Source of the DNA: Dipylidium caninum
Lineage: Eukaryota; Platyhelminthes; Cestoda; Cyclophyllidea; Dipylidiidae
NCBI GenBank assembly: GCA_017562135.1
Contig: QEYB01000890.1
Location: 1-50,865 of the forward strand
Length of the DNA stretch: 50,865 nt
Direction of reading: 5' to 3'
Shown here: one piece after another, positions 1 to 10,855 of the stretch
Layout of the letters: the number at the start of each line of letters is the position of its first letter
Position numbering within the stretch: position 1 is the stretch's first letter
Notes under the pieces: model-generated
Seen by the model: the letters and a program-made list of their open reading frames with translations, nothing else
The model's database searches: none
Told to the model about the DNA's origin: nothing
Program-made: the position numbers and the translations under genes

Positions 1-597
1 GGTGTATGGAGAGAGGTTATTAGGAAACCTTGAATTAATATTTGTTCGAGACTTTCGAACTTTTTGGCTTTTAGTTGCTGCACAAAATTCCGCTTAATGA
101 AGGCCTTTTCTGGCGCAAAAAACAAATTTAAAGGTTTGAGGGCTTGCAATTTACTGAACTAGGATGAGCCTTCAAGAGGATATTGTTTGAAAGTATGTGG
201 AAGTGGACAGTGTTTTGAACACTGTCTGCGATACGAGAAACCATGTGGTAAGCGTAAGAAGTTTAATAAGGTTGACTGCGTATAATCCCTCACCTAACTT
301 AAATATAGGAAGAGGCAAAAAGCCGACAGCGAGCCCTAGTATAATACTTGCAAGTCGGTTTGGCCTGATTTTTGGGTATTCGCCTATTTTCCACAATTTT
401 AGAAGCTGGCAATAAAGCAGTTGTCATATACAAAACTCTACTCAAGATAACATTTTTAGGACTTTGGGATAATCTAGGGCGAGGTCGCATACATGGTAAA
501 AAGATAGCGAATCAGAGACAATAAGGTTGATAAATGAGTAGCGCGGCAACAAGAGAGCAAAAAGATTGAAATCAAAAATATATTTGTCTTTATGACT
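1..597. other. AT-rich region downstream of topoisomerase II
   Basis: AT-rich sequence beyond the last readable topoisomerase II codon. I see no conserved protein in any frame and no clear polyadenylation signal next to the stop. It probably holds the 3' UTR and intergenic DNA. A charged topoisomerase C-terminal tail could be hidden here in another frame, but nothing lysine- or acid-rich was recognised. Confidence 0.4.
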
Positions 598-3500
598 TTA
601 CGCTTGACGGCAGGCCTCTAATTCATCCAAATCCTCCCTCCACATAATGCCTTGCTCGTCTTCCCGCATAAGGGTGGCCAGCTCTTGCTTTGTTTCTATC
701 TCGTTTGTTGGCCAACAAATCATCTTTTGCGCTCTTTCGTAAGACTCCACAAAGGGCATCCCCAGAATGTTAAGGTTGTAGTCCTGAGGCACACGAAGTA
801 CTTTCCTCGTCTCCTCCACTGCGTCATTGCGCTCTACATATGCCTCTGCTCGCCAGCACGCTTGGTTTGAGTTCGGCGGCTAGCCTCGCTGCGATTGGGC
901 GGCAACTTGTCTAATGCAGCTCCTGTCCCAGGGCACGTTACTGGGTGGGATCGTAATGATGCGCCCGAAGGAGACGCACCAAATTCTCGTTTGTAGAGAT
1001 TTTCTAAATGGAGATAGTACCTGCGGGGATCTGTTTTCCATAAAAAACGCGCCTGATTCTCGAGACGTCGTGCCTGCGGCCGACAACATACCCTCCATTG
1101 AGGCTTTGCGCTTGTCGTACCTGCAAAAAAAGGAATAAAGCGGGTGCTATTAAATGCCAACAGCAGCATTTTGACAGATTACAGGCCCAGGAGCAGTGTT
1201 GCTCCGGATATTTATATTTTTTACCTTTCGTAGATCTCGGTTGGCAAAAGTATAAACTTTTGATGGAAGCATTTAAACACGGGGGCAAAAATTACAGGAT
1301 TTGGATTCAAACAAGTACTCTTCTCTTAATGACGAAAAAGTAGTGGTTCAAAGGGGTTTTTTGGACAATTAAGAGAGCCGCGAGCGTCAAAAATAGACCT
1401 ATAGTATGGGAGGAGTAAAATGAAGGGTTATACTGCACCAACACGGGTATACAGGTGGTGATTCTGTGGTGGAAACAAAAGGTTACTAGGCATAAAAACA
1501 TTTTCGGACCCATCGTAAACTTATCAGAACCAAAAACTACTCCTTCCATCAAAACTAATTAATTTCATCAGGCGAATTCCCAATCCCGACTTACCAAAAA
1601 AATTCGTGGTAGAGCTACTTTGAAACATGGCGTCCGATGGCGGAATAGAAGCGTTAACTAAAAGCAGGGGGCACGAACGTGGTTACTTTGTGAAAATAGA
1701 TGTGAAATGAAAGTAACAAGGGGCGTGTAAAAAGCAGTACCAGAGGATCGTATCAAAAGAAAAATATAGAATTTAGATTCAGGGTTAAAAGGACACCAAG
1801 TTTTTGGAAACATGTACCTCCCCTTTCCCCTTACCAATTATGAAAAACGATGAATATAGGAAAGAATGGCTTCCCTCAAAAGTGAACTTGCGCGGAATAA
1901 GGAAAAGCGTCCCGTTTTCAGTTGCGCTGTAATTAGCCCCTTCCGAAAATATAATAAGCGACGCGCTAGAATTTGGAATCAACTGAAAAGAATAATTTGA
2001 AACATTTTTTTACCGCAAAAAAAAAGCCCTTTTTTAATGGAGGAGTTACCCCTCCCCCTTCATACAAAAAACTTTAACAAAAAATAAAAGGAAAAAGAAA
2101 AAGGTGCGCCTCCTTGATTTTTTGATTTCTCGAGAAAAAAGAAAATCCCAAGTGCAAAAAATGTGTTAAACAAAAATAACGACACATTATACCAGATCAA
2201 TTAAGACACATATCATCGAATCACTAGTAGTAATCCCCGCCATGAATGGGCAATACCCGCAGCTAAGCGAAGAGCAGCCGCATTATCATGGATGGCAGAC
2301 TGACCAATGCCAACTACGCCATCATATATTCCTTTTGATCATGCTTCAGTTGTATAGAGATTCAGCGTTTTGGTGAACGGGCAAGTTGACCAATGACCCT
2401 AACTCGTGGACCTCTCTCCAAACAACGCGTCATGGTAGTGGTTGGACAGTGCAATTTGCTTGTAAGAACTTGCGACAATTTATGCTGGAAAAAAGGCCAG
2501 ATATTAAAACAGTAATTATTAGATCTGACCATTCCAGTCGAATGGGTTTATAAAAGCTCTGAAGGATTTCTTGGGCCGATGAATAACGTTTACAGGCATC
2601 CGGCATGGTCGAAGAGAACCATTGAATTGGTTGTCATGGGAACCGCGAGCTTGAGAGAATTTTGTGCAGTCCCATATGCTCTCCGCCTCGTACGTAATTT
2701 CTCACATGTCATCTGAACCACACGAAACCGCACTGTTACATCGGTGTGATACTCTTTGTAATCCCTAAGAGAAATGGAACACGATCATTTAATAAACTAC
2801 ACAACGTAAGCCATCAAAGCGAAAGTTTGACAGCATCTACGGGGGTTTAACGGCATGCGACGTAGGGAACCAGTCTGATGAAAACCTATACATTCCACAA
2901 ATAAGTTAGACCAAAATACAAGCTTCGATATACTTCCAGGATAGTGTGAAATTAGGCTGTTGTCTGAGAATTATTTGGTGAATAGGTAACGACTTGAGAA
3001 GTACTGTTAACAGAAATTGAGCATGATATTATACATAGCAGTACTACTAACACCGAAATGAGAGACCCATGTAAGCCCGAGTTAACGGCGGATCGTTCGG
3101 CTAATGGAAGTGCTTTTGAATTTGTCGTTTTTCGTCTTAAGAGGATATTTCTTAGCGACCGAATAAATCAGAGACAATTAAACAATTTTCGAACACAATC
3201 GCCCATCCGAGTTGACTAAATGTCGCATTTATCTATACATATAAAAACCACTTGATTCCGACTGTTCTCAAGAAAAGAGGGCAAGCGGAGAAATATGAGT
3301 ACATAAGAGGCTAGAATGCAACAGTAAGGCAAAAACCGACTCTTCAGTAGTGCCGTTTTTCAATAAATGAAACACAGTCGAGCGAATGCATATTCACTAA
3401 ACACGGATTCTGGAAAGTGTTGGGCAAAATAAAATCCAAGAGGTATTTGCTGTTATCAAAACTACTTTTGTGGGCGAGGAGGTTAGAAACAATTGGAAAT

Positions 3501-6500
3501 CAACAAGATAAAGGATTTAACAAAAGATTTCTACTTCTTAAAAATTCGTCAGATTTCATGCGCGATGGTCTCGGATTTAAACAAAATAGGATTGAAATAC
3601 TGCCTATGGTACAAGTTCTTCAGTACGGGGTGCGTGAAGGACGAAGACAAAGGTAACGCCTATGGACTTACAACAATACTAACTTGGTACTTTCTTCAGT
3701 GCCATTAAGCATGGGTTCGAAGTACAGTCTCTTTGTAACACTGAGTCCATGTCTTTACTGGCAACTCGTAATTTCCAACTGTTTGATTTCATCAGCACTG
3801 CAACCTCCCCGAAGACATATATCGGTTCTCACCCACTTCCACAATCTTCCCCGGTAGCCTCGATAAACTGGGTAGCATGGGGAGTGGTTCCCAACTCCAT
3901 CCAACATGCGTCGAAGATTGGTAACAACCTTCACCAGTGTCGTAGTTAGGACCACCTTGTTACTCCAACCTGTGCCATAACCTTCGGCACCATTGATGAG
4001 AATCATATAGGTATGACGGGGATATACCACGAAGGGCTCAATTTTTCTGATTGTCTTTCAAAAAGGTAATTATAAAATTGCAATCAATCCTTCTTCGTGA
4101 AAAATTTTTCGGCCAAGGGACTGAGAGCCGTGAAGATGTATCGAGCGGAGGCAGAGTCTTTTCGGCACAGCGAGACGTGTACCGAACTGACCGTAAGGCA
4201 ATCAAAAGGTTGAGGTTGTTGTAACCAACAAAGTCCTGCGCCAAAGCCGATGATTGTACCCATAAGGGACATTTCACCGTGGTGGTAGGAAGACATTTTC
4301 CGCCACAGCACCGCATAACTGCGCTACCTTCACCTCTTTCACTTGGTTCCGTTTAAGGCAAGTAAAACATAAAACCTGGATAAGGGTACAAAGGCAGATT
4401 TGACAATATACAAAAAAAAGTGTTACAACAGACTAGCTTTAAGCGTGTTCTTCGTTATGCTAACATGGTCAAACATAGGAAGTTTACAAAGATGTACTAC
4501 TTATTTTAGAGCTATTCATCTTTAAATAAAGTCGAAAAAATACTCAGTTGATCTATTTGGTTAGACTTTTAAGGCGCAGGATATAAACTAAATATTCGGA
4601 ATGGGGGACGGTTTCATAATAAAAGTTACGCCGATTCCGATGGAAGAATACCATTGAAACTAAAAGTATGCTCGCAACCGAATGACAAAAAAAGGGTTGT
4701 TCTAGATCAAATGTACACCCATCAACAATTCTTGTAGGAAGACCGGTTTTACAAAATCACTAGGATTAAGTGTTTATAACCTCGGGGGTGTTGAGTTATT
4801 TTGCACTTCTACAACTAAAGTATACCTCAAAGAACCAAAATTAAAGCGTAACAGTACAACAGATATTTCCAACGGAAGGAAGCGAATATAAGGCCTTACC
4901 CAAAACGCAGAAACAGAGTTTTGCTTCTACCAGTTATGACAGGTAGTAAGAAAGCTCCTAAACGTCCACTCAATACCTTTCTTCAGACAAGATGAACAGA
5001 CCACTCTTAACACGAGTTCCCCACGCTGTACCCTACGCTCCTCACAAAATACTTATACACGATACGTAAATATAGGATCTGCTCGTAAATGAGCGTAGTG
5101 ACATTTTGAAGCGTTTTAGCCTATCAATTATGTTACCCCCTTACGAAATATAAACGTTAATTAGATAGTACAAAAATGGAAATAAATTCCCTTGATGTCG
5201 CTCATGATGAAAACTCCTCACTACAAGTTATCAAGCTTCCAAACCTCGTATATCAAGCACTTGATTCTTAAAGTCCTGGGCAATTTCAAGCATTTCAAGT
5301 TTAAACAACCCGCTTATCACATAGAGGATAGCTAAATAACTAGTGGCTTTGAGGAAAAACTGGCCGCGATTGAGGAAAGTTGAGACACCAAATTTCATTC
5401 TCGATAAAATTTAAGGCACGCAACAAGTGAAAATGATTGCGATTCTTGGACGCTTTTACAGTAATATTGCGAAAAAGGGGAAGTAGCCAAACACCCAAAA
5501 GGTCACTCCCTACGAATCAAAGGACCATGGAGGTTAAAGCCACAAACCATCGAAAGAGTCCAACAATAGAAAAAAATGAGAAAGTGGATTCAACTCTCGT
5601 CTGTTTGATTAAGTTATCTGCCATTATGAGTCCGTTGACTATTTTACCCACAAATTTGTACATTAAAGCAAGTGAGACGTTACCTTCCGTTGGCCGGGTT
5701 TTGAGACCATCCACCAGAGAAGAATGGAACGTTCGTTGTCCATATTGGAAAAGAGAACGAGTTCCTTGTGAATAAAATCATGGTAAGTGATGGCCTGGGT
5801 TTCCCGCACCATAGAGATATTCCTCAGGGAGACCAGCTCCGTGCGCCTTCGTTTATCATCCATCCACTTGGTGAGCCACTGCTTACGTTCATTTATCTTG
5901 TTCTTGTATTGAAAGCCAAAATTATGCCACTGTCATCTTCAGGACCAGAGTATCGAAAACGAATACGTGACGAGACATGTCCGAAAAGTACTCCTTGGCC
6001 TCCTTGCTTGTCGAGGTACCCAGACCTGGAGGAAATAATACTGATAGAATCCCAGCTCACCGTCAGGCTTAGGAACAGGGAATCTGCTAATATCCACTTT
6101 TATGCACATATAGACAAGTTGGGGGTAGTAATAACATGAATTCTTAATTCCAATACTTCTAAAACGGACCAAAAATCGAGCACTTACTGGACACAATTAC
6201 AGTTATTGAATGATTAACTTTATCTACTCCGATTAAAATGTCACGTCCTCAAGATTTAAACGCAAACAAATTATTTGGCGAACCTGCCCTATAGAGATGG
6301 AACCTACCGCTTTAATGTAAAAAATTTGAAGCAGCACAACTCTTAATTCGGTATCTATTTTTATGGTAACTTGCTAATCATCTGGGACCAGCTCAAGAAA
6401 GACGCTCCAACATCAACTCAATCAAAATTCACTTACTCTGTCGACGCAAAGATAGAAAGAGATAACTGATAGTTTTGTTCAATAAAAAAATTCTTGCATT

Positions 6501-8920
6501 CTCATGTTTTGAAAAATTGAAAATTGTGGAATTCGATTAGTATCAGATGCCGATGTTAACAAGTTCATACAAGAACACAATATGATGGGTTTAAACTTGA
6601 AAACCATTGAAAATGATTACGGTTACGGTGAATAAATAAACTACACAAACGAGAGAAACCAGTTTATAATACCATCAAATCACTTCGATAATCCGAAACC
6701 ACTGGCCTGAAAACACCCTTTTGCATAAAATAAATGTTGTCGAATTACTTTCCCAAAATAGACAAAAGTATCAACGCGTTACCAATGGTGGCATGAAATA
6801 TCGAATCCTGCTGGCAAAATTGATAACCTACCTTTGTAGTACCTTACGCGCCATGTATGCCAGTTAGGAGTAGACTTTTGCCATTCCTCGAATTCAGGAA
6901 TGCTGTAAAAGGCTACTTCCTGTTTGCCTTGAAAACTTTGACAATCGGAGTAATAAACTGTTCCAGAAAGCTGTGCCGTAGCAAATTGGGCCAGTTTGTG
7001 GTGAATGAAACTTATTAGCAGGCCCTTAATGTGTGAACCGTCCTGGTCTTGATCTGTCATTATCATAATCCTTAAAAAAATAAATAGCGACTAAGATCCA
7101 AAATGAATTAACGAGCCATTTGAATGATCACAAACTTACTTCCCGTAGCGCAAATTGGCGAGAGAGTCCTGCGACTCATACTTATTTTTGTACTGCAAGC
7201 CCAAAATTTTGATCAGATTATTAATTTCCGCATTTTCCCATTATTTGTCGAGTTGGCGCCTCCCGAACGTTGAGCAAACTTACCCCTCAGGGGAAAGACA
7301 CCAAAACGGTCGCGCCCTACCACCCCAAGACCAGCTACGGCCAAAGCTTTGGCCGAATCACCTTCGGTGAGGATGAGGGTACAATGTTGTGAGTTCCTCG
7401 TTCCAGCATCGTTAGCATCGTCCAACTTAGGAATGCCTTTCAGTTTGGCATGCTTTGACTTGTGGCAATTGCTTGTCCATTTTTTTTTCTTGTGCCTTAA
7501 AACGTACCCAGGAGAGAACGCTCTCGACAATACCTGACTTGGACACTTGACTGATGAATTTCTCATTTAACTGGCAAGTAGACCCGAAGTGCCTCGCCTC
7601 CAGACTCATATATTCCTTCGTCTGCGAATCGAAGGTGGGATTAACCACGAGGCAGTTGATGAAAACCCACATGTGAGAACGAATTTGAAAGTTCTTGATC
7701 GAGACACCCGATTTACCGGACTTCTTTTTCACAATATCCAACAGTTTAGTGACTATCTGATCTGCAATGTAGTCCACGTGTTTTCCGCCCTTAGTGTAGC
7801 GATGCTATTGACAAAGCTAACTTGTTGAAAAACCAACAGAACTCGGCGCCACAGCAATCTCCCAACGCGGATTAACGGACTCGTAGACGACCTATAAAAT
7901 GAAAAATGACAATTATGTGTTTAGTGAATGGCACCCCCATATTGACAAAAAAAGGCTAACCGGTACACCGCTGCCATCTTCACTTTTATCTTTAAGATAA
8001 AGATCGACATAGTCTTTAAAATTTTGATAGGTATTCGCTGGCCATTGAGAAAAACTTTGACTCCACGAGTAGAGGCAGCTACATCATAAGCCCTGCGCTC
8101 AAATAAGGCCACCGTATCATCATCGAGCTCAGTCATGCCGAAACGTTCCAGATCAGGTTGGAAAGACACACAAGTGAAGTCTTCTCCAGAACTTTGTTTA
8201 ACACTCGGCTCTGATGCTTTAGTCATGTTGTCTACCCACGTCTATCAGGAATGAATAGACAGAATAAAGGGAGTACTTGTTTGAAACATTTCTTGTTCTC
8301 CTTACTGGAGGTCTCAACAACAAAACGTCTACTAAAAATGTTACACAATTTTGCACCATAGCCGTTACGACCACCAGTAACCTTTTGTTCAGAGTCGTCG
8401 TAGTTGCTCGACGTCAACAAATGGCCAAAGATCAATGAAGGGACGTACATATTTTCGACTTTGTGGTGGACAACAGGAATGCCGGCACCATTATTCCATA
8501 CACGAATAAGATTTTCTTCTCTAAGAACTTGTTAATTATGTAAAGAAAAGATTTAACTGTTTTGATATCGATTCTGATGCAACTCATGGAGGGGTCCCTA
8601 ATCTTGTTGTCAGCGGCATTTACTACAAGAATGGTCGGTTAAGAAGGAATTTACCAAGGATCTCATCAAAAATTTTGTAGAGACCAGGGGTATACGTTAT
8701 TTCCTTCTGCACCATGGCATCACTCTCTTTATCAAACACCCACATCATGGTCGTGGTTCGAGATATTGATCCAATATAGGTGTCAGGACGAATAAGAATA
8801 TGTTCTAGCTGTGTCTTTTTTTGGTAAATCCTTTCGACGGAAAGCCTTTTTCTTCGCAGGCGCCGATGAAGCATCGCCATTTATATTGGCGTCCACGTTG
8901 ACCGCCGATACATCAGCCAT
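598..8920 (-). CDS. TOP2: DNA topoisomerase II (spliced; frame-broken in this sequence)
   Basis: Nuclear ATP-dependent type IIA topoisomerase, which passes one DNA duplex through a transient double-strand break. Exons readable on the minus strand: 8920-8655, 8622-8558, 8520-8277, 8241-7961, 7891-7140, 7070-6832, 6025-5684, 4375 to about 3691, one ending at 1225 (start unclear), and 1120-598. Domains in order: N-terminal GHKL ATPase with GRNGYGAKL near 8365 and the QTK loop (FDSQTKEYM) near 7620; TOPRIM with EGDSAK near 7355 and DQDQDG near 7045; the winged-helix/breakage region with ARYIFT near 4140, containing the predicted catalytic tyrosine (codon 4138-4140); and the gate/coiled-coil end with WREDLDEL near 625. 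The start ATG at 8920 is the first Met before the conserved ERIYQKKTQLEHIL segment. The reading frame changes at least a dozen times, often at homopolymers (for example the A9 run near 7485), with conserved protein on both sides. No bases are supplied here to repair it. The segment expected between about 3690 and 1330 was not found. The protein stops right after the core, without an obvious long C-terminal tail. Confidence 0.93.
1335..3690 (-). other. Unresolved 3' part of topoisomerase II (intron or intron plus missed exons)
   Basis: AT-rich sequence between the exon ending ...LEPMLNGTEE and the short exon that precedes YDKRKASMEGML. Roughly 100 residues of the conserved family core (the region around the SDYKEYHTD-like segment) should be encoded here, but I could not find them. 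They may lie in a frame disturbed by indels. Two overlapping plus-strand open frames at 3417-3708 have no conserved features. Confidence 0.5.
4376..5683 (-). other. About 1.3-kb intron of topoisomerase II
   Basis: Donor GTAACG after ...GLKPGQRK and acceptor TTATCCAG before the segment beginning VLCFTCLKRN. The open frames inside it on either strand have no recognisable protein content. Confidence 0.75.
6026..6831 (-). other. 806-base intron of topoisomerase II
   Basis: Donor GTAGGT follows ...RVRYYK and the acceptor CTTCCTCCAG precedes the segment coding LGTSTSKEAKEYF. The glycine codon is split. The intron is AT-rich; I saw no gene or mobile element inside it. Confidence 0.8.
7071..7139 (-). 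other. 69-base intron of topoisomerase II
   Basis: Begins GTAAGTTTG and ends in a T-run followed by AAG on the minus strand. It splits the lysine codon of the conserved LRYGK-IMIMTDQDQDG segment in the TOPRIM domain. Splicing restores the motif exactly. Confidence 0.85.
7892..7960 (-). other. 69-base intron of topoisomerase II
   Basis: Begins GTTAGCC and ends TTTTATAG on the minus strand. It separates ...DGSGVP from VVYESVNPRW, both conserved in the ATPase/transducer region, and the frame is kept. Confidence 0.8.
8242..8276 (-). other. 35-base intron of topoisomerase II
   Basis: The minus strand starts GTACTCCC and ends CCTGATAG. Its removal joins ...KKCFKQ to TWVDNMTK..., in frame and as expected for topoisomerase II. 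Confidence 0.8.
8521..8557 (-). other. 37-base intron of topoisomerase II
   Basis: The minus strand starts GTTAAATC and ends TTCTTAG, between the IRIDIKT and ENLIRVWNNG segments. The joined reading frame is off by one base, which I attribute to an indel next to the junction. The boundary is otherwise clear from conservation. Confidence 0.7.
8623..8654 (-). other. 32-base intron of topoisomerase II
   Basis: The minus strand reads GTAAATTCC...CTTGTAG between codons that join perfectly as ...FDEIL-VNAADNK..., a conserved ATPase-domain segment. The joined protein proves it is an intron in a working copy. It is the smallest intron visible here. Confidence 0.85.
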
Positions 8921-10380
8921 GCTGTATCTGCAAAACAGGGCTGATTCGACAAAGTCTAAGAATGTCTGAACCAAAGCGACTTCGGAATAAGTGTGAAAAA
9001 TTTCGCCTTACAGGCCTAAGAGACCGAAACTCTGCAATTGGGCAGCTCTAGCGATGCTGTTCGAAAACCATAAAAGGCGCGGCTGAACAGCACATGCAAA
9101 TGCCTGAACGTGCCAAATTACGTTTGGCAGCCCCTAAAGAATTTATTGGTCAATGAAGCGTTAAAGTAAATTTTTCAAGAATCTACCACGATGCATTATT
9201 GATATATTAGAATTTTTTCTGTTTTAACTGGATTTCTGTCTGGATTTCTTAAACAGACGTATGGAGAACGCCAAAAAGCACTTATAAATGTTCCGATTGT
9301 CCTCGGCGTTAGTTAGCATTTCCGCTTTTGGCCCCAAAGTCAATGCCTCAGAGTGCAGATTAATTTTTTCTCTTGCATTTGCAGTTGCTATGTAAATGCT
9401 GATTCCCCTTCTATTCTACAACTTAGATCGCACCGGATTTTGCATCATACTGACCCCCTTTTCACGAAGGGTCGTGTTCTTGCATCGGTTAACAAGAGGA
9501 AACGCGCAAATGAAGATTTCACAAACTAAAAGTTGGTTGCAATTGTGCATGCGACAGGGAGAAAAGCCCTAACCTCTTTGCGGTGGAAGCTGTGGGGCAT
9601 CTCTTAGGAATGGTCCGGTCTACGAAGCTTCAGCAAACTTCCTCCCAAGAATTGATTGTTCGCTTCGAGTATTAATTGCTTAGAAGAATTCACATTCTAG
9701 ACTAAATGTTTTATGAAATTTTTGATTCATTTGCTGAACGTATCCATGGAATCTCGACTGGATGCTTTTCAGTTACGTGAGCCACCCGGGTTTAATCTTT
9801 GAAACGCTTATAAGTACCTGTTTTGAGATCCACAAATTTTAACAATTAGTCAGACAATGGCCTCGAAGTTGGATCAGTTGTATCCAATTACTAATTATTA
9901 CAATGCAATGTGCTCAACATGAATTCGACCAAAACCAACAAATAGTTCATATCAGATCGAAGAATTTCTGCTCTTCTGTGTGACCTGATATTAAAAGCCG
10001 ATAATATGCCCTTGATTGCGTTAATCCCCCTTTGACGGTACACCACTGACAGTCATACCTCTGGCGTTTGCGTTTATTATAAAGAGTTAAAAATTCCGTC
10101 AGTGTTCAATTCTAAGCGAAAGTCGTTGGGCTTGGGAAACTGCCCAGCAAAGCATTGTATGAAGCTATTAGAGGCCTTTAGACGGCACGACCGTAGGCTT
10201 TTCTCAATTCCTGACTTTAGATAAAGCCACGAGTACCTCTTGTGACTGCATGCTGCATCCTAGAAAGCCATCATCATGAGAATAGAAGAATGGGTCCCTC
10301 TTCGTTATTGTCTAGAGCAGGAGGTCGTTCTTGTCTACTTATTTTATTTTGAATAACAGCATTTAATCGTCACATTTTCA
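8921..10380. other. AT-rich region upstream of topoisomerase II
   Basis: No protein-coding segment recognised. On the minus strand TTTTGCAG lies just upstream of the start codon (acceptor at 8928), so a 5' UTR intron is possible. The promoter of topoisomerase II should lie here. No TATA box or specific factor site could be assigned with confidence. Confidence 0.4.
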
Positions 10381-10705
10381 GCATTTTATCTAATCCATGG
10401 TTCACATCAATTTGGTTAGCGAAGTTGCTGACCGGGGACATGTTCTCCGTGAGCCTTTGCCCCTCCAGCCATTCGCATGCAACACTCTCCGCAGGTCAGG
10501 TTGGCTGCAGACAGGATGACTGGCATTTGATGAGTCCGTCAAGACACTCCCGTGACCTCTTCTCAAGTCGTCTCCTTAACGGTTGTCTTTGCCTATCTCT
10601 TCTACTCAATGTACTAATGCAACCGGAGATGACAGCATTATTCCGACCGATTTCTTTTCCTTGATGTTAAAAGTAGGTTGCGAGACGAATTAATAACCGT
10701 CCCAG

Positions 10706-10855
10706 GAAAGGTGGGTGAAGGTAACCACTGGATGGAGATGCTTCAATTCCCTTTGGGGAGAGACGCCGATTTTCCTCCTGTCTTCGAAAAGATGCGCATC
10801 GAGGTTCTTGACGTGGATGCGATCACCGCAGCGTCTAAATAGATGGATTCAGAAG
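10706..10855 (+). CDS. Candidate exon with C2-like strand pattern
   Basis: Follows a CCCAG acceptor and ends at CAGAAG before GTAAAT. One frame gives a segment with W-M-E-M-L-Q-F-P-L followed by FEKMRIEVLDVDAI. This resembles the strand order of a C2 domain (Trp-x-Glu then F-x-F/P-L, then a hydrophobic x-V-x-D-x-D). A stop at 10840 interrupts this frame, and the neighbouring frame continues open as RLNRWIQK to the donor, so one indel would explain the exon. Family and gene are not identified. Confidence 0.3.

Noticed and set aside
3417..3708. Overlapping plus-strand open frames in the topoisomerase region
   Set aside because: They lie opposite or next to the minus-strand topoisomerase exon and have no conserved content.
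10397..10494. Possible first exon starting MVHINLVSEV
   Set aside because: It has an ATG and a CAG|GT donor, but its phase does not join the C2-like exon at 10706 and the text is not recognisable.
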